DNA of 29,366 bases, taken from NCBI RefSeq assembly GCF_000003605.2, contig NW_003124918.1, positions 81,065-110,430 of the forward strand. The letters run 5' to 3'. The translations under genes and the position numbers were made by a program. The notes under the pieces are model-generated. The model had not been told where the DNA came from and searched no databases. It saw nothing but the letters and a program-made list of their open reading frames with translations. Of the stretch, positions 19,307-29,366 are shown in pieces. Numbering within the stretch: the first letter of the stretch is position 1; each line of letters begins with the position of its first letter. This DNA comes from Saccoglossus kowalevskii (lineage: Eukaryota > Hemichordata > Enteropneusta > Harrimaniidae).

Positions 19307-19620
19307 ATCAGTGGATAATTATATGTCACCAGTCATAACTACTGACGTCAGGCTGGAGATATACTACAGTCAAATGTCGATATCATCAGAAGGTTTGAAG
19401 GCTAATCAATTTTTAATTTATCTGAGTGTGTGACAACACGGTTGTCATCTGACAGCTTAGACAGCTGCAGATCAAGGCACTAAAACATTGCTCCTGTAGA
19501 TAATTGGGATTATGCTTCACTTCCAAATTTGCTTGGATTATCATTAGTAAATTAGTGTTCCAGCTATATCTAAGTACTAGATGATTGAAATAAAAAAAAC
19601 ATACACACCATCATATTTGT
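19307..19620 (+). other. MUTYH: Putative 3' UTR of MUTYH
   Basis: The sequence from the stop codon to just past the first good poly(A) signal (19589). It contains a CTGACGTCAG palindrome (19342-19351), a consensus CRE core, which is probably incidental in a 3' UTR. The 3' border is inferred from the signal only. Confidence 0.55.
19589..19594 (+). terminator. MUTYH: Poly(A) signal AATAAA of MUTYH
   Basis: AATAAA lies 283 bases after the stop, with a T/G-rich stretch (TTTGTTGGT, about 19617) downstream as expected for a cleavage element. It is the first AATAAA after the stop codon. Confidence 0.65.
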
Positions 19621-20384
19621 TGGTACACATGATAAATATGCAAATGATTTGAAACTTTCTTTCTTTGTTTTATTCTCGAAATTTTGAGGAATGGTATAGG
19701 GGATTTCCATGCTGTTTTTTGTATTCCCAGCATTCTTTGCACACCTCTCTGTGATTCGCCGATGAATGACTGCTACTTTTCCTTCTGCATATGCGCAGTT
19801 CATGTTTTTTCACACAATGCACTAACTTGGCATATGTTTTTCAAAATTAATGATTTTTTTTCGGGGTTGAAAGAATTATATTACTAAAACTACATTTAAT
19901 TGGAACTGTCGATTTTGTAGCTCGAAAATATATCTATTGATATAACAAAGAGACAGTCAAACACATATTTTTGATGGCAATGAATCATCATCATCATGGT
20001 GAGTTGTGTAGCCCTACGCATATTCAGAACATACTTGACCCCGGAAACGCTTTGTGAAAATACATTTTGAATACCAATTGTTGTCCAACTAATTTGGAAC
20101 TTATTGACGAATGTATTGATTTCGGGAACCTTGCTTGCAATGAAGATTTTGTCGAATCCCATACGATTCAACATGGCGGTTACAGTCACAGAAATAACAA
20201 CACGAGGTGATCTTGTCATTTATTTGTGTAGTAGACTGAGCATTTCATCTCATTTTCTCATCAAAATTTGAAACAGGGACTCGTATTTCGGTCTCCTACC
20301 GTTCAGAACCCTGTTGACCAAATCTGTTCATTCTTTGCAGATGCCTAGTACTTTATCTGGGACATATGAACATGCAGCGGTTTA
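19621..20384. other. Intergenic DNA with one unassigned - strand frame
   Basis: An ATG-initiated frame of 107 codons lies on the - strand at 20219-19896 (MTRSPRVVISVTVTAML... then MGFDKIFIASKVPEINTF). I do not recognise it. Its 3' third runs into low-complexity sequence (Met repeats from CATCATCATCAT). It could be a first exon, with TCAA|GTATGT at about 20036 as a possible donor, or a chance frame. Nothing else is seen in this stretch. Confidence 0.3.
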
Positions 20385-22150
20385 CTGATTTAATCTAAGA
20401 TGGCCGACTGGTAGCTATTTTGATTTTTGAAAATGTGGTATCTTATGTATGCTTTGTCAATTTTGTTCAAATTTGGACATTTTTGATTACATGTTTATGA
20501 CAATTTGTTGTCAATCAAATAAAAGATGGCTGACTGGTGGTCATCTTGCTTTTTAGTCCACGTTTAGACGCAGTGCGTGCGTCCGGACCTGTATGTTAGA
20601 AATGCCTGGACCAATCACAATCAAACTTCACACATACATTATACATGATATTATACATATGCACAATTTGTTTCACGATCTGATTCAAGATGGCCGAATG
20701 GCGGCCATTTTGTGCTAAAAATCATCAAAATCAAGCATTTCTCGGCTGTTTACAGATGGATTTTGTTCAAATCCATATATATACATTAGACATTATAAGA
20801 CCTTGATGCACATCATTTTGTTTCAAGATCTGATTCAAGATGGCGGCCATTTTTCTGCTAAAAAATCCTATAAATCAAGCATTTCTCGGCTGCTTACAGA
20901 TGGATTTTGTTCAAACCTGGTATATACATTAGATGTTATGGGACCTTGATGCAAATAATTTTGTTTTTCAGATAAGATTCAAAAAGGCCGACTGGCGGCC
21001 AATTTGTTTTAATGAATGTGGCTCTTGTACCATATCTCTAACTGATTATATTCAAATTTTAAATATTCATTATGCATGATGTCATAGATAGACAGATATA
21101 TTGGTTTGACGATCTTATTCAAAATGGCCAAATGGTGGCCTATTTTGTGCTAAAAAAATCATCAAATATCAAGCATTTCTTGCATTTATGAATGGATTTC
21201 GTTCAAACTTGGTACATATGTTAGACATTACAGGTTCCTGATGCACATCATTTATTTTTCAGATCGGATTCAAAATGGCTGTCTGGCGGCCATTTTGTTT
21301 TAATGAATGGGCTTCTAGACCCATATCTCCGACTTGTTTTGACTGATTATATTCAAATTTTAAATATTCATTATACATCATGTCATAGATAAAGAGATAT
21401 ATTGGTTTGACTATCCTATTCAAAATGCCCGAATGGTGGTCATTTTTGTGCTAAAAAATCATCATATATCAAGCATTTCTGGCATTTATGGGTGGATTTC
21501 GTTAAAACTTGGTACATACATTAGACGGGTTCCTGATGCACGGCATTTTATTTTTCAGATTGGATTCAAAATGGCTGACTGACGGCCATTTTGCTTTAAT
21601 GATTGGGGTTCTAGATCCATATCTCTTAAATTCTTTGACTGATTATATTCAAATTTTATATATTCGTTATACATCATTTTATATATATACATGTATTCAA
21701 AATTTTGAATGCTGTTCCAGAGCAATATCTCTCAATATGGACAAGTACTTGTTTGACGATCAGATACAAATGTCAATCATTTTAATGCTAAAAAAATCAT
21801 ATTCCTGACATGGTTATATTCCAACTATATTACTATAAACAAAACTATATATCTTAAATTTGATAACCATCGGGGACTGTGCCATGCATGGCTTGTTGAT
21901 TATACTACTATATATTGGGGACCATTTTCAATCATATTTGACACATAGATTATGCAGATAGAAATACATGTTTGTGTCAGTTTATTCATAATCAGATCAA
22001 AGATCCATCTTGTTTTTTTTCGAAAATGTGGTATCTTGGACACGATTTTTCGATTTTAAATTTGATACAAACATTATACATGTTGTGATACATGTCCATG
22101 ATGATTCATTTCGTGTTTTGTATCTCTCTACATGAGCCTGGACAAATGAA
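20385..22150 (+). repeat. Cluster of diverged repeats of about 150 bp, in part as dimers of about 297 bp
   Basis: The core motif (A/C)AAGATGGCCGACTGGCGGCC recurs near 20398, 20524, 20687, 20837, 20981, 21122, 21272, 21422 and 21568, about 141-151 bp apart from 20687 on. Two unit types alternate. One continues TTTTGTTTTAATGAATG with 'gactgattatattcaaatttt'. The other continues TTTTGTGCTAAAAAATCATC with 'atcaagcatttct' and 'caaacttggtacata'. The same type thus returns every 291-301 bp. The cluster starts from a piece with CACGTTTAGACGCAGTGCG and ends near CATCGGGGACTGTGCCATGC (about 21868), with weaker copies to about 22150. It is a mollusc-type dispersed repeat. The 99-codon frame at 21509-21808 is part of it and not a gene. 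Confidence 0.8.
20837..20847 (+). promoter_or_regulatory. YY1-like motif AAGATGGCGGC inside the repeat
   Basis: AAGATGGCGGC followed by CATTTT equals the vertebrate YY1 consensus. The other units in the cluster carry variants of it. Binding and activity here are inference. Confidence 0.3.
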
Positions 22151-23700
22151 ATTCAGTTTGGATACAAAAAAACATGAATAGCATATCCTGTTCGATTTCT
22201 GAACATATATTACGATTTCGGAAAAGTCATTTAATACATTTAATTTTTGTTGATACTAGACGATGCTTTTGGTGCATATTACTTCATTTCTAGAATGAGT
22301 AACATTCCCTTAATTCCATAATTTTTTTTCATAATTCATTGTTTTCTGTAACGAATTGTTCATGTATATTTGGCAGGTTTTCCAAATAGTGTGAATGTCA
22401 TACATTTGTTTTTTGCTCCCCTTGAATTTCATGCATATGTATATTTTTACCTGATTGTTACACCTATTACATTCTGTTTATGCATTCATAATGCATTCAG
22501 TTATTTTGTACTTTTATTTTGGTAAACGGTAATTAATTCATAAAATAAAGTGTTTTCATTTTATTTGTGTGTTTTATATATTTAACAATGGCCCGGTAAA
22601 ATGGTGTGATGTGGTGATAATTAGTTCTCATCATTCAACACTGATGTATCGTGGGTCTGTCAGCGGATTGTAAATTATTCAATTATGGAGACTGAACAGA
22701 TTTGAACGAACAAATGTTTTAACATCTACACAAAATAAGAAAAATACAATTTCACCCTGTGAAGATATTGCAGAGTACAAAACATGTATATTACCTTGAA
22801 TTTTTTGTTCTGTCGCTACCTTGGTGCGACTGAGCTGATGACTAATTCTTGGATAATTTCTAATTTGGCTCTGGAAATTTTGCTCACAAATGCTTTGTAG
22901 GGATTGGCTAATTTGTCTACTTGTTTACTATTTTCAGCTATACTTTTTTGTGTTAAAACAATCAATTGATTGAATATTGCTTTATTCAAATATTCAATCG
23001 AATCGATCTGTGTATATTAAATTAACTGGTTTGGTACACCCAAGTAACGCCGAGAGTCACTTAATTTACGACTAATGTGAACACTTTTGCGTTTGTCGCA
23101 ATATAGATCTATATGCTGGTTGAAAAGAGAATTCACATTTCTCGATGTGTCGTTAAAATTTACAAATTTATATTAGAGGGGACATTTCTGGTATGGTTTT
23201 ATATTTACCCTATATGCTGTTGAACTACGTGTCTAAAATTATGTCTAGCACATGAATGCATATGGTGAATGAAATATTCAATGGGAATATACATTTTTGC
23301 ATTTACATATTGTCATCAGTTATATCGTGTATATTAATGATTTATTACAAATATTTACAACTGTACATTTTCACACAACTAAATAAATATTAAATCATTA
23401 TCTCAATCCACTTCAACTTAGCCTGGAGGGAACACACGGAATATGTGAATTTGCTTTAGTCTCTGGTGATATATATTTATAAAAAGGAAACGAACGTCTG
23501 TTTATAAACGTCCCTCCAGCAAACTGTATGGTAGCCATGAATGTGTTATTGTCTACATGACATATGGTGCTATAAACACAGTATGTGCATCAACTTTCTT
23601 TATGGTAATGCAATTATTTGTATAAAATACTGCAAATATTATTTTTAGATTGAAGTAGTAACCTTTTCTAACAAAAAACATTATACCATATGTTACGTAA
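22151..23700. other. Intergenic AT-rich DNA
   Basis: No gene or clear element is seen. It contains AATAAA with a GT-rich downstream stretch at 22544-22575, noted separately. Confidence 0.5.
22544..22549 (+). terminator. Possible poly(A) signal with GT-rich downstream element
   Basis: AATAAAGTGTTTTCATTTTA is followed by TTTGTGTGTTTTA, a good signal plus downstream element. No coding exon leads to it. It could be a distal poly(A) site for MUTYH, 3.2 kb after the stop, the end of an unseen transcript, or chance in AT-rich DNA. Confidence 0.25.
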
Positions 23701-26700
23701 ATAAATGAAGGAGCGTCAGTTTTACATAACACAAATGGTACATTGCGTTGAAATCAACAGGTGGTATTAGGGTGAAAGTGTGAGATTCACTATGTACGCG
23801 TAGAAGATACATTCAAAGGTAAATTATCATGCGTGGTTCACTGCATCGTTATTGAAGGTGCGAGGTTTACAACGTCTAGAATTACAAGCGATGATAACTA
23901 CGTGCGTAAATTGAAATGAGCGTGTGAGTAAAGATGTTAGATTCGCTTGTTACGTGCGTGAACTTAAATGTTTGACTTAGTAGCTATACATCTTTTTCTT
24001 GTGTCATATTATCAAAATATAAATAAAGTACTGGGAGAGGAATCCAAGCGCTAGTTTGCTTGAGTATGTGCACTGCTAGACTATAGTATTCTGGTCACTG
24101 GATTTTCAACTGCCTCAATAACTCTTGATTATCAACGGCAGCCCGGTAAATGGGACGTTCATGTAGGCGAATACCTCCAGGTGCTGAAGGGCGCGTAATT
24201 CATTACGTTTAAAATGTATGGCGTTGTTTTGACGGTATTCTTCAGATTGATGAAGCACTCGGTGTTTCCTAGGCTCCGGAACCTTTATTTACCACAGGTA
24301 ATGAAATTATCAGCGGATGTCTATCTCCGATGCATCGTTTATCATGGTGTTGGCGTGGGTGATTAAATGATAATATGAATCGTTGCAGTTCTTATCAGAT
24401 TATCTCGTTTCCTTGCTGTAATCAACGACTTGGTATTGAAGTGGAACGGCGCAGTGCATTCGCAAGTTTCGTAGTCGATAAATCAGAATCGTTGCTGCTT
24501 TGTTGCATATTTTGAAAGAAATAATGATAACTTACGGGGAAACGAATATTCATCCCAATGTCCGATTCTTCTAATATATCAGCGTGTTACTTTATCATTC
24601 AATAGAAAGTAGGTGGGAACTGTGGGATTTATTCTGACCTCATTTATGAGCTTTGTTAACTTAGCACAGCTGTTACAAGGCAATGATATTTGGAAACTGG
24701 AGTAAAGTTATAACGCGACAGTCGTGTTCGAATTTTGTGTAAACAGACTGTAATTGACATCGTTGTATTTATCGCATGGGCCCCATAACCACCAAGACGC
24801 GATGACCATGGCTCTTTAAATAAACAACCAATAAACAATTATTTTTAAAGAAAATCAACAAATAGGAATAACATAATCGTTGTTCGGGTGGTGGAATATA
24901 TCAAGCCCCGCACCTTGTCTGACGACTCTGGGTTTCCTCCAAAACAATATCAACCTGAACTTAACCAGATGTAACTTATTCGTTGATCAAGTTGATACAT
25001 ATGACGTCACTGTCTACCCATCGAACCGAATGAGTTGTTAAAACACCACTGTGGCTGTTGCATAATCCGTGACGAATCGTCAATAGACATAAGTGGACCA
25101 AAATGATGTGCACGGAAAAGTCGAACTAGGTACAATTTTGAAATGACGTCTCAAATATATGCGGCTTCACGTCATACACGCATTTGTAGTCTATAAACCG
25201 TCGTGTGATGTTTGTTGACATCAATCATAAATCAAACATAGGGGACATAGTTAATCTGTGAAATATAACTCATAGTACAGAATTTATTCTCTTGAATTGA
25301 CTTTCTGAAATAAAATATTTGAAATACAATTGATAACAGCAAAGTGTATGATGTATGCCATGTATTACTGAAACACATGGTAAACATCGACTAAAATTTT
25401 CGTCATTGTCTTAAAGTGAACTCCAATCTCTATTTGATTTATCACTTTCCCAAACTGAAATGATACAATGTTGCCAATAATTTTTAGGTAGCCTAAACAT
25501 GTATACGTTGTTAATAGTTGTCACCCAACCTCAGTTCAATCTGATTATATTGGAAGTTAGTCTGCACGCAAGAAACGACGTCGTCGCCGTCGTTGTATTC
25601 ATTGAATGCAAATCTTATAAACGCTTAGAGCATGGTGCCGTGAAATGACGTGTTTTTGTCTGGTTTGCAAATGGAACCTGTTTCCTGGCCATTAACGATG
25701 GTTTTAATGGTTTTCAGTACATGAAAATATATCACTTGAGTTCAAAGATTAATGTAATAAATATCAGGAATGTAGTTTGCCAATTCCGTTCAGCCGTCTA
25801 ATCACTGACTCGCTGTAATATCCACAAGCTTTCATGATTATGTTATGTCACGTCGCCGCTGGTAACGCATATTTTACAAAAGGAGTAATACTGTATAACG
25901 CATGGTATTGAAATATTGTATTACCTAGCACACTTCTGAAATGTATTTATGCACACTGTGACAAGTACTGAATATTTCCTCTAAGCGTACACCCCCAGTA
26001 CCACCAAACATCCCAATACGTGTACCCAAAAGCAAAATAAATCAACGATTACGCGCATGCGCGTGACATATCATAACGAAAAGTATACTGTTTTTTCACC
26101 TGTCATTCCGTCCGGACTTATTTCTGATTTAAATGTTATATTTAGCGTCATATGCGTTCCACTGCATTGCGATTTTTCAACTGACAATCGCCAGTAATGT
26201 TAATGCCATTGTCGTTTCTTGTGGGTAATTAATATCGTATCATCTTCAAACTTTGATATAATTTTAATCAGTATGAAATGGTATCGGTGGTATCATCAAG
26301 TTTAATTTAGATGTGACTAGCATCATTTCGATATATATCCTCGATCAGATAATCACCGATGTGACACTCTAGTTTGTATCCATCTTTTATTCTTATTTAA
26401 TAATTACATTCTCAACGAGAACGATTGAGATAGTTACGCTATGTTGACTACAGTAAATCGGTCTAATCAGTAATCTAAATCAGTATAAAACACGTAAATG
26501 ATTAACAAATGCCGCAGTGCATCGGGTAAACCCTTTGTACATGACATGCACGTGTGCCACTAAGCATTGGACTCAAGTAGATATTCGGGTATTTTGTGTA
26601 GTTGAATCTCTGAGCTTTGATTGCATGTAGACCCCACTTCAGTTCTACTTGCATTGCTCATCTCTGCCGGAATTCCTTCAGATGGAACAACATTGACGTA

Positions 26701-28608
26701 ACGTTGTAATTATGCTTTACAGGGACCGTAGTTTTGTTGAGTGTTCATTATGGTACAAAGATTCCTCGCGAACCTCGTCACTTTGTTTAACAATGCCACG
26801 CAAGTGTCAAATCGACATAATCTGAAATAAATCTATTTTATATCAATGAACCTTAATTTTTCTCTGGAACCCGATACTGTGCGCGCTCTCTGTTCTATCC
26901 ACCACAAATCACCGTCTCTGGTACATCTGGTATTTGGTGCAACTAAAATTGCTCGCTTAGAAAAAGTGCCCAGTGTATTGATTAATAAATACGAATATAT
27001 TTCTCATTAAATATAATCACTGAAAGACATGATTTTAAAACACTTTCCATATCTAAATTCAATATTTCTGTTATATTCATAATCAAGTATGTATTGTACG
27101 CTTAATGATATTTTGCATGTTTATGTTTCAATGTTCAACGTTGCGTGTCGTGCCAGTGTACTTTTGACGCCATAGGTATATCATAGCATTGACGAATTGC
27201 CATATTAGGCGATGATTCAAATTAGCCTGTGTGCCGCCATCGAATGTAGAATGCCTACGAATCCAGTACGACACCAGTATCTACTTCAAAGTTTGTGTTG
27301 ACATTCAAACTCCGTATATTACGTAGCATGAAACAATGTGCAACCATGCAGGACGTGACACATTAAACCACTTGTAATACAGCAGTAATAAAAAAAAGTT
27401 CTTGTTTATATTATTATATTTTAATCTCCAAGGAGTGTGATAATTGTCTTTTTAATACATCACTATGAAATCAGTAGTGTATATCCATTGAATAATGCTG
27501 TCCACGGCAATCTTTTGTGCAGTAAAAAGAATATTTGAATGAAAACGTTTCAGTGTAGTATTTTGATGCTGTATAACTGCATGAACTATCGCGTGTTCTG
27601 CTCGAGTGGGCAGCGAGGATCGTGCATGTCAGCACGTTTCTTGTGTGATAATTAATTTTATTTGTAAACTAATAGTTAAATCATCTAAAAAAGACAGGAT
27701 TGTTGCTAATGCATATGAAAACACGTGTAATTTTAAACATAATTAACGATTAATATAAAGTATGAAATGTTTAGTTTAAAAAAACTACTATAGTTGTCTT
27801 TTCTTCACTGTACGCGTATTCCTGAGGTTTCGCCAGGGACCGAAAAAAACAAACAATTCTCTTCTCGTTCATGTAATCGGAAACCAAGTGACACTTTGAA
27901 ACTCTAGTCATGTATACATTGCTGATACTGCCTCCAGATATCATACAATTGTATTGCACATATGATTGTTTATGGAATGTTTTATGGCTGCCTCTCCTGA
28001 GATGACGAGTTCTCCTTAAGTCGTAGTCGTTATCTCTGTTGTTTAATGCTATTGCATTCAATATTTCAAGTACCGTGTTCTGCATATTTGGGTCAGGGAC
28101 CAATATCAACGTGAGAAAGCAATTAGATGCACTTTTAGTAATCGCCCCTGCAGAAAAGCGATATTCGGCACCGCACCAAAGCGCATATTTGCCGACACAA
28201 AGTTGAAGTGCCCGCCATTCATTCTTTTATTCTCCCATACATTTAAAAGTGTGTAGTTGCTGATATTTGAGGCGTTTCCCCCCCCCCCCGAACCTTCAGT
28301 GTGCCCCCAGTGCACTGCATATATGGCATATTGTTATCAATGTTGGATGTAAATACGGTTTAGACAAAGACGGTAATGAATCCGGCTTTAAAGAATAATA
28401 TTACCCTGTGCATATATACTGGCCACAGGGCTACCGAAAGTCTTCAGCTTTTAATAACATATTAGTTTTAGTCGGTGTCTTGCTTTGATTTTCCCCTACG
28501 TTTTTGCATTAGAAAAGATGAATGATAGCAAACCCACAGTCATTGTTCCCGGTCGAGCATGGCCATATACAAATTTAATTAATTGGATGTAAATCTCGTG
28601 ACCACATT
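23701..28608. other. Intergenic DNA, apparently richer in CpG, no gene recognised
   Basis: By eye this stretch has more CG dinucleotides than the intron (for example GACGTCGTCGCCGTCGTTG near 25577 and GCGCATGCGC at 26053). A CRE consensus TGACGTCA is at 25002-25009. Loose ACGTGCGT-containing phrases recur near 23902 and 23954. A 12-C tract lies at 28278-28289. - strand frames of 112 and 69 codons (27771-28109, 28106-28315) show no family resemblance. It could hold regulatory DNA or the distal promoter of a gene beyond the window. Confidence 0.45.
26051..26064. promoter_or_regulatory. 14-bp palindrome ACGCGCATGCGCGT, NRF1-like
   Basis: A perfect 14-bp palindrome containing GCGCATGCGC, the core of the NRF1 binding site common in animal CpG promoters. 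It stands out because the surrounding DNA is AT-rich. No transcription start or coding exon is seen nearby, so promoter function is inference. Confidence 0.35.
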
Positions 28609-29366
28609 TTGGACATAAAATTACACAAAAATACGTCTGAAGAACTTCAATCACTTCGTGATGACGTAGTTTTTTTTTTTATTTATTTTAATGCCCGACA
28701 TGTGGTAAAAGAACTGATTGTGTACCGATTTAAAAGGTATATCCATATAACTGCTGGCAAGGTCAATGTAAGTGAATCAATTCTTCAAATTACTGCTTTT
28801 GGTTTCAACTTTTTAATTCGATCGGTCCGTAATTCAACTGGAAGGAAAGTACATATGTACACACAAGCATGTAGCCTATGCCGTAAGACTGACGAACGGA
28901 AACCAACAGATATACTAAATTCAAAACAATCTACACGCACATTTTTGACCGAAATGAAAAATGAAAAATGTGAGACCGCTTCAAAAATGAGTTCGCATCA
29001 CGAAAAATATAATATGCAAATATGTTTGATAAGCAAATATGGCACGATTAAAAGGACGATGTTCGTCATAAGTTTGTTATGTCAATTTCGCTGTTTATTC
29101 ACTAACGATTGGAACGCATACACACGATTGCGAACGTGAAGACACCACCTTTTAGCGTGTTTATTATGAAACTGCGAAGAGTCAGGGGTGCAAAGTTTTA
29201 GAAAAAAATACGAAACAAAAATTGAATCAAAGAGGAGAGCAGTAGGTATGTCGGTGCTAATTACAAGGGAACGCCCATCTCTGCTAAAATACATTAATAT
29301 AAGAGGGTATATACTACATGACAACATGGACTACTTGTATATCGCCACACACTCTCGTTATTTCCT
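28609..29366. other. Right end of window, unassigned open frames
   Basis: The longest frame of the window lies here: + strand, 28609-29139, 176 codons. It opens at a TTG, and its first ATG comes only at about residue 82. It begins with a poly-Phe stretch from a T tract. Composition is Lys/Thr/Ser-rich without recognisable domain. A - strand frame of 81 codons overlaps at 29082-29327. I call neither a gene. Confidence 0.35.

Noticed and set aside
21509-21808. 99-codon frame MVHTLDGFLMHG...
   Set aside because: It lies wholly in the dimeric dispersed repeat cluster.
27771-28315. - strand frames of 112 and 69 codons.
   Set aside because: Neither resembles a known family; the first opens at TTG, and the second runs through a C tract that gives poly-Gly.
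28609-29139. 176-codon frame as a protein-coding gene.
   Set aside because: It starts at TTG with the first ATG near residue 82, opens with a T-tract poly-Phe run and shows no recognisable domain. It needs a homology search to be rescued.

Overview
The window comes from an animal nuclear genome. It has AT-rich non-coding DNA, spliced exons with GT/AG borders, and interspersed and tandem repeats, with no prokaryote-style dense coding. The dispersed repeats (units such as AAGATGGCCGACTGGCGGCC, 'CAAACTTGGTACAT', and a hairpin followed by TCGTCGTCC) look like families I know from mollusc genomes. A mollusc or another lophotrochozoan is my best guess; the species cannot be fixed from the sequence.

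One gene is firmly recognised: the 3' end of MUTYH (A/G-specific adenine DNA glycosylase, base-excision repair of 8-oxoG:A mispairs), on the + strand. Three coding exons are visible at 1820-1974, 6257-6457 and 19208-19306. Together they encode about 150 residues: most of the C-terminal Nudix-like 8-oxoG recognition domain, including the FSH loop, then a basic linker and a C-terminal PCNA-binding PIP box (QVGLKAFF). The stop is TGA at 19304-19306 and a poly(A) signal lies at 19589. The upstream exons with the catalytic HhH and 4Fe-4S domains lie outside the window. The introns are 4,282 bp and 12,750 bp.

Layout: 1-1819 intron with a decayed repeat; 1820-1974 exon; about 2196-5025 a minisatellite with a 49-bp unit (about 50 units plus decayed edges, higher-order structure, one roughly 300-bp insertion); 5030-5904 copy A of an element of about 880 bp; 6257-6457 exon; 6476-7366 copy B of the same element in direct orientation; 7367-19207 a long intron with simple repeats, a mollusc-type dispersed repeat (about 11.44-11.83 kb) and a 5'-truncated, decayed non-LTR retrotransposon on the - strand (about 12.63-13.38 kb); 19208-19306 last exon; 19307 to about 19620 3' UTR; about 20.39-22.15 kb an array of diverged repeats with dimeric structure; 22.15-29.37 kb intergenic DNA without a convincing gene.

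No new multi-gene system is visible. The most interesting structure is the architecture around MUTYH. The exon carrying the FSH loop is phase-symmetric (201 bp, phase 0/0). It sits between two nearly identical direct copies of an unclassified element, next to a homogenising minisatellite. Each element copy carries an exon-like open reading frame of unknown identity.
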